Positions 45,049 through 56,946 of a stretch of 64,000 bases of DNA are shown piece after piece. Within the stretch, counting starts at the first letter, position 1, and each line of letters opens with the position of its first letter. Where the stretch lies: positions 112,501 to 176,500 of the forward strand of contig CM052360.1 in the NCBI GenBank assembly GCA_028551475.1, written 5' to 3'. Made by a program: the position numbers and the translations under genes. The notes under the pieces are model-generated. The model saw only the letters and a program-made list of their open reading frames with translations, had not been told where the DNA came from and did not search any database. Origin of the DNA: Casuarina equisetifolia (Eukaryota > Streptophyta > Magnoliopsida > Fagales > Casuarinaceae).

Positions 45049-47164
45049 TGTTGGGAGAATTCAACAATGTCACATCAACTACAATGAGATCAAACACACA
45101 AATATAAGAATGCACACACCCAAACATAACAGAGTTAAGAGGTTCGAAACATCATAATATCTTACATCACATGTAGTCTATTCTCATTAGATTTTCTCAT
45201 ACATTCTCTTTCTTTAAATAGGTATCTCATAGATTCTCTTATCAATTAAAATCCATAAGAGGGGTCTTCTTCAACAATTAGCCTTTCATGGGGACTCTCT
45301 TAACTTGCCCACTAGGTTTTTCTATACTTCTCCTATGTTGGAATATATTTTAATATTATTAAAATATATAAACATTTTGATGATGAGAAAAATGTGAACT
45401 ATAATATGAAAATATTATAATTATTAGTTGATTATTTGTAGGATTTTATAAGCAAAATAATATGGATTAAATTGCAGGAATTGGGTTGAAAAATGAGAAG
45501 CCAAAAACTGTGCAGAGCCCATACAGATGAAGCCCAGCTCGTGCAAACACTCGCCAGTCCAGAGACGCGCTCCAGCCCGCGAGTCAGGCCCGTGCAAGCG
45601 CGACCCATTCGCTCGCTTGCCTGCAACCCGTGACCCATGAGAGCTTAAGTGACCCGCGACTCAGCTTGCCGAATCATCAGCCCGACCCACAATCCGCTCG
45701 TAGACGTGACTTCGCCGGTAGATTTGACCGCCCATTTCACCTCCGATCAAGGCGCAAGATAGCTCGTTGGAAAGCTAATGAAGAGGAGAATATTTCTGTG
45801 AAGAAAAATCAAAGAACCACTACTCAGAGAGGATCAATTTGAAGAAATGGTGAAGCTCGTCGAGTTCTTGCCCTAACTGCTCAAAAGTGAAATTGGAAGC
45901 AGATTAGAGGGTTTCTGAAGACGATTTCAAAGGGCTTTTGTAAAGAAAAGGATGCTCTATCAATCTATGAAGGACCCACGAAGAATTGATTCAAGATTGG
46001 AGAGAATTGAAGATGAATTGAGTGAGACCCGAAACTTGCTCCACAGAACCCGAATTACAGAGTTTTAAGTTGAGACCAAAACTGCACCGTTTTGGATGGG
46101 GTTTTGAAATAAACGAAGGCAGAACCTCTTCCACGAAATTCTGTCTCTCTTAAGCTCGAAAATGGACAGAGAAGAGGGAAATAAGGAGTTCTAACGAGAA
46201 GAAGATTTGATGGTGCTTAGAAGTGTCAGAACGGCTCTTTGAAGTGAGAGGTTAGTTGCTTTGAAGGTATTTAAGCAAGTTTATCTTCACCATTGCTAGG
46301 AGTCCGAAAATTATAAGCAAAGAAAGCAACTTGTGAAGCATCTCATACTACTCATCCTAGCTCATCCAAACCTACGATTTTGATCTTCATTGGGTGACTA
46401 ATTTCTAAGCTCATTACTTGCTTACTAGAGAATCAATTTGTGCTTCATATACTCTATTATTGAAGTTAATTTTCTGTAAGTAGACTCTGCTAGGGTTTGA
46501 ACGAATTTGGGGCTTTTGTCCATTTACTCTGTATTAAGCCTCTAGCAGTTGTTTGAAGCTTCTGAACTTGTATTGCATATCTTACAAAAGCTTAGCTCAA
46601 AATTTGTAATAAGCTTGATAAACTTTGACTTGTTGATGTGTGTTGAGACAGACATTGTAATTGTGATCCTTGGTGTAAGGATTGTTTGACTCCTTGAGGA
46701 GGAGTTGGAAAGTGTAGGAGAAAGTTTCTCCTAGCTTTGTAGTAAAGTGGACTTCAACCAATTGTGTTGAAGGAGAAGAGGGTGGAAGTAGGTGAAAAAG
46801 GGTCGAACCACCGTGTAAACTTGTGTATTGTCTCTTTTGTGTTTAATTATCTTTGAATGCTTTATTTGATTGCAAAAAGTGATTAAACAAAAATTAGAAG
46901 TGAATTTTTAAATAGAAACCTAATTCACCCCCCCTCTTAGGTTGCTATAGGATCCAACATCCTATTTATAGAGAAACCCTAAAGGAATCCTAGTCGAATA
47001 CCATTAGGAAAACCTACTTTCACATAAGGATAAAAATCCTAATCCAACACTACTAAGAAATCTACTACATCTAGAAGATATTTCCTAATTCAACAATTAT
47101 ATAGAGACCTCTGATTGTAATAACAACCATACTCTTTAACCTAATTGTTCCACCAATACTAACA
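45049..47164 (-). repeat. 3' LTR of element C (split by element D)
   Basis: LTR sequence occupies 45049-45335 and 46960-47164. Removing element D and one copy of its TCCTA duplication restores a sequence colinear with the right-hand LTR. Confidence 0.88.
45336..46959 (+). mobile_element. Solo LTR D of a Copia (SIRE-like) element, inserted in the LTR of element C
   Basis: A 1624 bp sequence starting TGTTGGAATATA and ending GGATCCAACA is flanked by the exact 5 bp duplication TCCTA (45331-45335 and 46960-46964). The intact LTR of element C lacks this sequence at the same point. No internal region, primer site or second LTR is present, so it is most simply a solo LTR left by LTR-LTR recombination. 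Its end, with a C-rich block before TTAGGTTGCTATAGG, resembles long Copia SIRE/Maximus LTRs. Its start matches the LTR at 1-293 in reverse orientation. The small open frames inside are not genes. Confidence 0.87.
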
Positions 47165-47251
47165 CTCTCCCCCTTGGAATAATTTGGTGCAACATCCCTA
47201 CACTATAGGAAAGTATAAAAAAATCTCTTCAAATTATCAACTACACAGTCA

Positions 47252-47371
47252 CAATCTTTGGAAAGAGAAAGATTGGAGAAACTCTCTTTAACTTCCACAG
47301 CTGTAGTCTTTGGACAGAGAAAGACTAAGGAAACTCTTTTCAACCACAATCTTTTTGATAGAGAAAGATTG
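47252..47371 (-). other. Three repeated hairpins in the internal region of element C
   Basis: Three units, each a perfect 8 bp stem with an 8 or 9 base loop: 47252-47275 (CAATCTTT / AAAGATTG), 47304-47327 (TAGTCTTT / AAAGACTA) and 47347-47371 (CAATCTTT / AAAGATTG). The middle unit differs at two stem positions and both partners change together, so pairing is kept. The loops are similar (GGAAAGAG, GGACAGAG). The function is unknown; position inside the element RNA suggests a structural role. Confidence 0.7.
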
Positions 47372-48176
47372 GACAAAACTTTCTTCAAAACAAGCCCGCA
47401 TCAATTGTGTCATCTTACATTTTCTTTAAACCACGCCTCTCTTAGGTCATACCTCCTTAGGCACTTCCATTACAGTCTTTTCTAGGTTGCACCTCTCCTA
47501 GGCCATGTTTCTCTTCAGGCATTTGCACATCATCATGGGCTTCTTCCATCTAATTGTGTCCTCCACCATGAGACCTTCAATAAAAGTAAAAATCATGGGA
47601 CTTCCATAACAATTAAGATCACTCTTTGAAATTCCCAATGAAGAGTCCATCTCCCATCCAGAATTGTTAGTGTTTTTCCAGAATCAACCATCGGAGTCTC
47701 AATACACCTCATCTAAATATCAACAAACTTAAAAATCCTAAACTTTTACTTCATCAATCACATAAACATGGGAGCATCACATCAACATAGGAGCATAAAA
47801 AGCTCCCCCTCAATTAATAGTTCATCAACAATATCAACAAAGTGCTCCCCTTCAAACATCAATATCTCTACCATTTTCTGTCATCTAACGCCACAACTTG
47901 AGCCAAATGCTCAGATATAGACAAAGAGACATAGATCTGCACTTTGCAAACCTCAATCCACAACTCTAACAATGTATTTCGGTTTATCTACATTAATATC
48001 ATCCAAAATCAAACTGGATTTAGGGAAAGAGAAAATCTCATCTCAAAACACATCAATCTGCTTCTTCAATTGCGTTCACCACATTTGGTCCCAATCTTCC
48101 ACAGTCCACGCTCGCCGCACTACTTGTTAAGAATTAAGCTTATCTCTCATACCACTTGTTAGGATCCGAACTTGGC

Positions 48177-48243
48177 TCCAATACCACTTGTTGGGAGAAT
48201 TCAACAAAGTCGCATCAACTACAACCTTGGCTCCAATACCACT
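48177..48243 (-). repeat. Tandem duplication of the LTR end and primer binding site of element C
   Basis: The last roughly 43 bp of the right LTR (minus-strand end) plus the adjacent TGGTATTGGAGCCAAG are present twice head to tail: a partial LTR end starts at 48189 and the full LTR at 48244. A third partial copy of the primer site motif (TACCACTTGTTAGG) lies just to the left. Confidence 0.8.
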
Positions 48244-48720
48244 TGTTGGGAGAATTCAACAAAGTCGCATCAACTACAATGAGATCGAACATGCAAATAT
48301 AAGAACGCACACACCTAAACATAATAGATTTAAAAGGTTTGGAACATCACAATGCCCTACGTCCTTTGTAGTCTCTTCTTATTAGATTTTCTCATACATT
48401 TCCTTTCTTCAAATAGGTATCTCATAGATTCTCTCATCAACTAGAGTCCATAAGAGGGGTCTTCTTCAACAATTAGCCCCCCATGGGGACTCTCTCAACT
48501 TGCCCACTAAGTTTTTTTATACTTCTCCTATTTATAAAGGAATTCTTGTCGAATACCACTAGGAAAACTTACTTCCACATAAGGATAAGAATCCTAATCC
48601 AATACTATTAGGAAATCTACTACATCTAGAAAATATTTTTTAGTTCAACAATTATATAGAAATCCTTGATTAGAATGACTACTATACTTTTTAACTTAAT
48701 TGTTCCACCAATCCTAACAA
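48244..48720 (-). repeat. 5' LTR of element C
   Basis: 477 bp, complete copy, TGTTGGGAGAATTC to CCAATCCTAACA on the plus strand. It serves as the uninterrupted reference for the split LTR at 45049-47164. Confidence 0.88.
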
Positions 48721-49719
48721 GAACGGTGTCCACCGTCAAAGCTGTGAGTTTTCCTGCATTAGTTTAGATGTCTTTCAAGAGCATTACCCAAAACAGTACG
48801 ATCGTAGGCTAACAGAAAAAACCACTTTTTGATTCCTGTGGCCCATGTGTTACTGTCAAGATATCAAGCTGAGGGAGTCGACAGTCGCAAAGCCCAAAAC
48901 TTTTACGCACATTTTCGTAATAGACAATACCAAACAACCTCGGTAAGGGGAATTTTGTATGGATGAGAATTGACTAAAACACTTGCTTTTCCCATTATGA
49001 GCTAAGTGTCGGTTTTTGTTACAGGTTTAGGCTTACGGGTCTAGCCTACAGATAGTTAAGTCGGTTTGATTTAGAATTTTTCAGTATAAGTTGAGTTAGT
49101 TTAAGATTTTCTTAGAGTAGATAAGATCCAAAACGGTATCAGTTGATATGAATGACTCGCCTTCCACTGGAAAAACTTTTGTATCTTACCATCGGAGGTA
49201 TGAGATTCGGGATTCGCAATGTTGGCTGTTTCTGCAGGGTCCAACGGGCGATAAGCTAAACTTGAATGTGGTTAGAGCTATGAGAGCTTTTTAAGCGTGC
49301 TTAGGTCTAAGCTAGTGCTGCTTCATCTCCTCCACCCCCCACCCCAACCCCACCATTGGTCCACACTCGGTAAAGCTCTTTGGAAGGGATTGGATCAACC
49401 CTTTTCAATTGGACTCGAGAACTGTCCGAGTCTCTCTACAAGCTGGAAGCAGTCACTTCCAAGTAATGACGACAACTATGGCACGGATCACCAAAGGCGT
49501 CTCCATGGGGTTGGAGCGTTTCGAGGAAAAAAAATGTTATAGCCCATGATAAAGGTTAAAAGGAACCTCTACTCTCAGACTTCATTATTCATAGGGTGCC
49601 AGGTGCATACACCAAGTTTTTCAGTTACCACATAAAACATTCCTAACAAAAGGAAATTTTATCGACGCCAACAGCTACTTCAGTGATCAACGCAAAGTGA
49701 TCTTGTCCACTGAAACTTA
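48721..49719. other. 3' flank of the GST gene
   Basis: No gene or repeat recognised. The last 100-200 bases before 49720 are probably the 3' untranslated region of the GST gene. Confidence 0.4.
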
Positions 49720-51156
49720 TTACTGAGCAGAATCTCCTCTCATTTTGGCCTGTATAATCTTAGCGAACCCCATAAGCTTCTCGGTTTCCGGCATCACACC
49801 TTTGACAGCATCATCGGCGACAAACCTCTCAGCCCATCTCGCCAGCTCAGGAGTCTTCGATTCGTCGAGCAACTTGACCCCATTCATTGTCTCTGTCACC
49901 CTCAGCCAGCCCAGGAAACATCCACAAGCAATATCGAGGAACCCAATTCGATCACCACCAAAGAAAGCCTGCCCTTTGCTACACTTCCGAAAAGCATCCT
50001 CCATTAGCGCAAGCCCTTCAGCCATTTGCTCGATGCACGCCTTCCTGGCTTCCTCTCCTTGTGCTGCCGCAATGCTTCTCATAGACGGAAAGAACTGCAT
50101 CCATTTGAAATTCATTACGACTGAAATATGAAATACTGTCCCAAACTGCTCGTTCACTTGGGGTATCTAAACAAATAACTCCATCCTTGATCGAAGAACT
50201 ACTCTTTATTTAGACCTGAAATCCAAACACCGAGAAACAGTGGCATATATGATGGATCTTATTAATGTCAGTACCACCCTCGGGGGACAAGTTCTCAAAC
50301 CCTTCAACTGACTTTTGTTTATCTAATGGTGCTTTCAAGGGGAATGTTAATGGGAATAAGGACCTTCTCTTAAAGTAGTATAATTTTCTTGCCAGAAAGG
50401 CAGAGTTATAATAAACAGTCTTGCTCCATTATGATAGTTAGTTCACTTACACTGGCTAACACAAGCGATTCTTTCCTTTCTTTTATTTTTATTTTTTTTC
50501 TTTCCTACACTATCGACAATAGTTCGATAAATCTACTGTTTGGATTGTAGCTACTTCATAAATCTAACACTAAGCTAATGAGTACGTGAAGAACAATAAG
50601 ATCACCATCTTAAAAAGTACAAGCTAAATGTCATGACTCAGCTGCTTTTCACCTAATCGACGACGTACTTCGTCAATCACATATATCTTCTTTTTTTGAC
50701 ATTAAGCGAATAATGCATGTGATATCGAACACAGGACCGCAAACAAGTGTAAGTAGTTGACACAAAAAAAACTAATGTAAGCATAGTGAAAAAAAATTAA
50801 AAAAAAAATTGGGGGAAAATAATCAAAGAACCCAGCACCTTCTCGTCCATATACGCAGCCCAAAATCGTGCAATAGCTCGATCATAAGGGTCAGAAGGTA
50901 GGATGGAGGGACCGGAGGTCCAGACCTCGTCAATGTATTCAACAATGACGAGGGACTCGCAGAGGGGCTTGTCAGCATGGATGAGAACGGGGATTTTCTT
51001 GTGAACAGGATTGGATTGGATAAGAAGCTGGCTCTTACTCCCCAAAGTCTCTTCAAGAAACTCATACTCAACAGCTTTGATGTTCAGGGCAATCCGAGCC
51101 CTCATCACGAACGGACTTGGCCATGCCCCCAGAAGCTTGACTTCACTTTTTGCCAT
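49720..51156 (-). CDS. Glutathione S-transferase, tau class (GSTU17/18-like)
   Basis: Two minus-strand exons (51156-50839 and 50094-49720), phase 0, intron 744 bp, 230 residues. The intron position after FWAAYMDEK is the conserved tau-class site. The N-terminal thioredoxin-like domain has the catalytic serine at residue 14 (GAWPSPF) and the glutathione-binding stretch [10 protein letters not shown]...[10 protein letters not shown]. The helical C-terminal domain carries [20 protein letters not shown]. It should conjugate glutathione to electrophiles in the cytosol or act as a glutathione peroxidase. The start is the Met matching the family; the frame is open further upstream. The sequence resembles the GSTU17/18 branch rather than GSTU13, from memory. 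Confidence 0.93.
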
Positions 51157-51240
51157 GAGTTCCTGCTTGCGAATGAACGTTAGATGGGAACCTTTATTGA
51201 GTGCGTTAAAGTCAGAAGTGCGGTGGGAGAACGGATGCGA

Positions 51241-51248
51241 CATTTATA
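51241..51248 (-). promoter_or_regulatory. TATA box of the GST gene
   Basis: TATAAATG on the minus strand, about 85 bases upstream of the start codon. Confidence 0.55.
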
Positions 51249-51593
51249 TCACTTCCTTTGGCTTGGTGGGGATTTGGTCTTCTCAAAAGCTGGGGGTTGG
51301 TTTGTTGTCTGGTTGAGACTGCAACACGTTACGCAAGCACCGCCCCAAACTAAATCGACTCAGTATTTGCCAGTTGGAACGCGCAATTGATGCTGACTGT
51401 TTCCTCTCCGCCACGTGATTTGTTAAATATCAAGTTGCGTAGGACATAAATTGGCAGCAGTATAGGGAAGAACAAGTCAAAAGCTCATTGCTTTAATGAA
51501 AATTCAGAGAGCCCGTCCACCAAACAACAAATCTCCCTCCACTTTTCAATTATTTGAAACACAGAAATCTTCCACAACCAAAGGAATGAACTC

Positions 51594-51601
51594 AAAAAAA
51601 A
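51594..51601 (-). terminator. RNA polymerase III terminator of the tRNA gene
   Basis: Eight T on the minus strand, 8 bases after the last tRNA base. Confidence 0.75.
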
Positions 51602-51609
51602 GTGAATGA

Positions 51610-51680
51610 TGCACCAGCCGGGAATCGAACCCGGGTCTGTACCGTGGCAGGGTACTATTCTACCACTAGACCACTAGTGC
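51610..51680 (-). tRNA. tRNA-Gly (anticodon GCC)
   Basis: The minus strand begins GCACTAGTGGTCTAGTGG (acceptor and D arm with the A box), has the anticodon GCC at 51648-51646 in the loop CTGCCAC, and carries the B box GGTTCGATTCC in the T arm. The acceptor stem GCACTAG pairs with CTGGTGC with one G-T pair, and A is the discriminator base. It is 71 bases without intron; CCA is not encoded, as usual in eukaryotes. The gene lies upstream of the GST gene on the same strand. Confidence 0.97.
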
Positions 51681-52204
51681 CGGGTTGTGACGTAGTTGTT
51701 CCTTTTCTTTTAATATTTTATTTCGTTTTGTTACAAGATTGAAGACCGAGAATCAGCATTTTTCTTTTATGGGTAAGATACAAGGGTTTCTTTCCATTAT
51801 CAAGCTACATGGATAAACAATAAAAAAAAATAGTGTGAAAATGTTTGCCAAAAGAGTCAAGCTACGGATTGGCTTGTTGGATGTGAGTGGGCACATGCGT
51901 TCACAATTTCTAAACTATTCTTGCCTTCCAACTTGAAAAGTCACAATAAAGCTAAAAATATGTGAAATTTTAAAAAATCATGGTGAGACCCATAAAAAGA
52001 ATATCAAAACCACAACTAGAGATTATCAACCTCTCCTCATTATCCTAATAATCAATTGTAATTAACTATTTACAAAGTACTAGTTTAATTAGACAAAGTA
52101 ATGGATAAGTTATAGTGGGAATATATAAGAACTTGGAGATCAAGGTTGAAAGGTGTTAAGTAAAGAAGGTAGACCTATACTTATAGTCTATAAACTTATG
52201 ACAT

Positions 52205-52302
52205 GTATGGAAAGCATATGTGTGCAATAATTACAACAGAATGGAGCCTAATTGTAGGACTCAATATGGTAACTAATTTGGTGAATTCTCGACACATTAA
52301 CA
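52205..52302 (-). repeat. LTR-like terminal repeat of element E (3' side)
   Basis: About 95 bp, related to 56852-56946. A purine tract (AGAGAGAGTG on the minus strand) lies next to its inner border. Confidence 0.6.
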
Positions 52303-55300
52303 CTCTCTCTTAAGCTGGAGATTTGAACAAGTCAAATACTCCGAGCTTAGAGAAAAGATGCCAATGTTGCCTATTGCAAAGTGATTTCTCAACAAATCAA
52401 CAAGTTGTTCTTTGATAAAGACATGTCATATAACGATAATTCCTTGTTGAAGTTTTCTTTTACATAGTGATATTTAACTTCAATGTGCTTTGTACACTTA
52501 CAAAAGATCAAATTTGAATCAATTTTTTCAACCACATCATTTTCATAGTGTAATTAGGCCAATTGTCTCATGTGAGAATCAAAGCCTTTAAGTAATCCAA
52601 TGATCCATACTATCTCATAAGTAGTGACTTACATGACTTAATACTTTGTCATAATAAATGACAATGATAGTAGGTTGCTTTTTGGATCTCCATTTGCTTT
52701 GGCAGATGATAACACATGTCCTATGATAAACTAATAGATTTGCAAGAGACAGATCATCCAATTTTTCCTTTAAACCAACGTTATATTCAATTCTTGTGAA
52801 TTTCTTATTTTGCTCCATTGAGATCAATAAAGGTTTGGAACTAACTAGTTCAACTTTAGAAATCAACTCAAGTGTGTATTTGCATTGAATCAAGAAAATT
52901 CCATATATAGAGCTAAATCTCAATGCCTTAAAAAAAAACTTACACTAACCTAAGTCTTTTATGAAGAAAGTCGCATTAAGATATTTCTTGAGATTCGAGA
53001 TAGCAACTTAACTGTTGTTTGTAATTAAGATGTCATCAACATAAATGAGTAAGACCATGAAAGAGCTACCTTGAGTCTTGGTGAATAAGGAGTAATCATG
53101 ATAAGATTGGATGAATCCTTGTGGTCAAGGCTTCAATAATTTAGCATTCTATTAATGAAAGGCTTGTTTCAACCTATAAAAAGATTTATGCAATTAACAC
53201 ACTAGACACTCCCCCTAATTGCAAAATCCAGGGAAAAATTCATATAAACTTCTTTTGAAAGATCAACATAGAGGAAAGCATTCTAAACATTCATGTGATA
53301 GAGTGGTCAATCATGAACAATGGCAATAATGATGATAAGGCAAACAATGACATGTTTCGCTATAGAAGAAAAAATGTCTTGATAATCAATGCCCTCATAT
53401 TGATTAAAGCTATTGGCCACCAAATGGGCTTTGTATCACTCCATAAAACTATCAACATAGTACTTCACCTTATAAACTTACTTACACCTAATAGGATTAT
53501 GAATAGGGGGTAAGGAAATGTCATCCCATATATGATTAACCTATAAGGTAATAAGTTCAATGTCCATGGCAGCTACTTAATTAGGGTTAGTGGTGGCTTC
53601 CTAAAAGGTCAAAGGTTCTTGGATGGGCAAGATGGAAGCAATGAAGTGTTGGTAAAAAGAGTGATAATGATAAATGGAAAGATAATTAAGATCAAATAAA
53701 AGGATGTACATGAAAAGTTATGAATGATCATACCTAAGTAATCATGACTCCAAATTAGTGGATGAGTAAGGTGACTAGAACACCATAAAGGTGGATCAAG
53801 AATAATGTACATGGGTAAAGGAGGAGATATGGAGGAAGACAAAACAAGAGGAATAGACTTAGAGACAATTGCAGGTTTAGAGATCGAGGGGGTAGAGGCT
53901 AGAAGAGATATAGAAGGCATAGGATCAAAAATGTTTGGAATGTTAATAAAAAGTGAGGACAATATGTATGCATCATCAACACAATGGGGTCAAATGAGGT
54001 GGCTTAACTATCTAAGGATGAAAAGGAAGGTGAAAAGAAGGGGAAAACCATTTCATGAAAAAAAAAATATTATGACTAGAAAAAACTTTTTGTGAACAAG
54101 GCTCATATAAACTAATAAACGTATATGAAATGGTGTAAGGACTAAATTTATCACGAGCCCCAAGTGTAGTAGCATAATAGAAATACCAAAAAATGATAAG
54201 ATGATCAGTAATAGAAGGTTTGCCAAATCTTTTTTCAAAAGGACTAAGGCCATGAAAAAAGGAGGAATAAAGATAATTAATAAGGTATGTGGTAGTGAGA
54301 AGACATTTAACCTAAAAGTAAGGAGGAATGTGAGCTTAAAACATCAAAGCTCAAGCTACATCTTGTAAATGCCAATGCTTGCATTCAACAATACCATGGA
54401 TAAAAAATATTGAATATGAAAAAAAAAAACTTGATTTTTGGACTAAATGAGAAAAGTCCAAGCAACATGATAAAAATTATTCACAATGGTTAAAAAATAA
54501 TGTCCACCAACATGGGTAGGTGTTCATGAAGACTCCAAATATCCATGTAGACTAACTTAAAAATAGTATAACTAATGAAAAATGATGGTGGATTTGTTTG
54601 CTAAAGGATATGTGAAACACAAAAAAGATGGAGGGCAAGAAATGCATTATCTATGCAAATGAAATTTTTCACAGAAGAATGCCCAAGGCATTGGCGCAAA
54701 AGATCATAATTAATTTCCTTGATGGAAACAAAATTACAAATAGTAGTTTGTTTGAGAATACAAAATATATTCCTTAGGAAAAGTAAATAATTGAAAAAAA
54801 AATAATGAGAGTTTTTAGGAATTGAAGAATAAAGAAAATATAATCCCTAATTAGCTTTGCTAAGCTTGATCAAAACTCCAATTGTATGGTTTTGAAACAT
54901 AATAAAATCATTGAAAAAGATAGTCATACAATTGTTATCATGTGTTAGCTTTTGAATTGATAAAATGTTGTCTTTAAACCATGAAACATATAAAATGTGG
55001 GACAAATGTAAGGTGGGGTATGGCCAATAATGGCTAATGTGGGTGATAGGGCTAAGTGATTTATCAAGTAAGGTTAATGACTAGGAGTAGCATAAGGAAC
55101 ATAAGAATCTAAAATATCTAAATTACATGTGATGTGATCATTTCTCCTAGAATCAATAATCCATAATACGTAAATCAGTAAAAAGGCAGAGATTGTACCT
55201 AAAAAAATGACATCAAGTTCAAAGGTCCCCATTTGAATGATGAGGGTTATAAGCTTATGTTAGTAATCTATAGTGAGATTAAGTCCATTAGAGCCACCAT

Positions 55301-56851
55301 AGATATTGCCTAGATTAAGAGGTTGGTGGCCCAAGATACTTGCACTAGGATAAGAAGGCAAAGAGTGGTTATTATTGAAAAAAAAAAAAAGCCCACTAAA
55401 AAGCATAACACATGGAGGTGTTGGGCCCATAACCAAGAGGATTTAAGAGGCCCAAACGGAGGAGTGACTTACTGCCCATAAGTGGCAACATTATGGACCA
55501 AAAGCCTATTGTAATTGGATTTCTTTCTCTAGCCCTTTCATTGCTTGTCTCTAGCCATATGGGTAAGCCACAAGGAGGAAGCAAGCCTCATTGATATGGC
55601 TAGGCTTTTGCAAGGATGCACATAGGTTGTTGGCTTATGGAGCTTTAGGCAAAATGAGTGGGGTTAGGCCTGCCTAGCCCAACTACATGAAGAGGCCTAA
55701 GGGCCAACTCATGTTGTCAACCTATGTGTAAAGGATGCTTGCTTAACCTAGGAGTTGATGATGCCAAGCATTAGGCTTATAAGGCATTGTTATCACTAAT
55801 GGTAGGGCTTTAGCCATCAATGGAGGACCTTTGATAGAGGTCTTGCTTTGCAAGAGTGTAGAGTTTTTCGAAGTTGAAAAGCTCATCGCAAGACAATAAG
55901 CTAGAGCAAAAGGTTTGGAACTCATTAAGGAAAACAAGAAAAAACTTTAATGCTTAGTCTTTATCCTTTTCCATGCAAAGTTGTTGGTTGATGTGCAATC
56001 ACAGAGGCCATAAGTGCAACATATTGGAACATGTTATGTCTCCAAAATGTTCCATAATTCCTTCAAAAGGAGGAAGAAAGTGGTGAGATTAATGATAGAG
56101 GCTCTAAAAGAAAGGCGGAGATTGCTAATCAATTGCTTTAAGAAAATCTTCTAGATGTTATTAACCTTGTCAAAGCTATCATAGAAGAGCGTTTAGACTT
56201 CAACAATGATGTAGACACAAGTAACCATGCTCTCCAAGCAGAAGTGGATGAAATGAGTCGGCCAAGTTTTTAGCACTGCATGACATTAATCCTAATGGTT
56301 AGCATCTTCACATTTGATGGTTAAGTGAGGCAATTTACTAGTGAGAAACTCCATCTTGTTGCATGCAAGGAACACAATGTGGATCTGTTCCTTCCTCACA
56401 TTCCAATTTGTCTCACTAGTGAGTTTTTGGGAAATAATACAAATGGGTTGAAGATCGACAATCGTGAGATAGAGAGGGTCGATTGCAAGAGACAACATAA
56501 CATTGAAAGAGGTGTTAAGAAGGGTAGGAACAACACTAGAGGAGGCATCTAAAGGTGTCAAAGAGTGGTGCAGTGGCCATAAGGGACAATTGTGATGGCT
56601 GCTAGGGTTACAAGGGCAAATAAAGAATGGGGAAAAAGATAAGGGTGATTTCAAAATTACAAAAAAGGAAAGGGGAAAATTTAGAAAAGGGTAAAAAGAA
56701 AGGTGGCTAGGGTTTTTGAGGAGGGTAAAAAGGGAGATGCAAGGAGGAAAGAAACAATGCATATTCTAGGGGGAGAAAAAAATGCATATCTCGGAGAGGA
56801 AAAACAGAAAAAACAATAGAAAAAATGCTCACAAACTTGAAATTGATAACT

Positions 56852-56946
56852 AGGAAGGAAAGCATATGTGTGTAATAGTTACAATAGAATTTAGCCTAAT
56901 TATAGGACTTAATATGATAACTAGTTTGGTGAATTTTCAACGATTA
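56852..56946 (-). repeat. LTR-like terminal repeat of element E (5' side)
   Basis: About 95 bp, related to 52205-52302. Beside its inner border the minus strand reads TAGTTATCAATTTC, which could be a worn primer binding site. Confidence 0.6.

Larger units (their letters stand above)
45049..48720 (-). mobile_element. Non-autonomous LTR element C, interrupted by element D
   Basis: Two copies of one LTR (45049-47164, interrupted, and 48244-48720, 477 bp) flank an internal region of only about 1 kb. On the minus strand the right LTR ends TCTCCCAACA and is followed by AG and then TGGTATTGGAGCC, a primer binding site of the initiator tRNA-Met type. The purine tract AAGGGGGAGAG precedes the left LTR, so the element reads right to left. 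No gag or pol is recognisable, so it depended on another element. A clear target duplication is not seen (left flank GGAAT, right flank AGAAC). Confidence 0.85.
52205..56946 (-). mobile_element. Decayed Copia retrotransposon E
   Basis: The minus strand carries broken Copia pol in the correct order. An integrase C-terminal piece lies at about 54260-54080 (LSPFEKRFGKPSITDHL), then the spacer to reverse transcriptase (HPLIWSHDYLG at about 53760), reverse transcriptase at about 53440-52950 ([34 protein letters not shown] with the YVDD codons at 53043-53032), and RNase H remnants at about 52500. Related segments of about 95 bp near both ends (about 52205-52302 and 56852-56946, sharing GGAAAGCATATGTGTG and TTTGGTGAATT) look like short LTRs. 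Many stops and frameshifts mean no protein is made. Outer borders are approximate. Confidence 0.8.

Noticed and set aside
45432-45842. Open frames in the GC-rich part of solo LTR D
   Set aside because: Lie inside an LTR; composition effect rather than a gene.
53609-53962. 117-codon minus-strand frame as a stand-alone gene
   Set aside because: Fits the segment between integrase and reverse transcriptase of decayed Copia element E.
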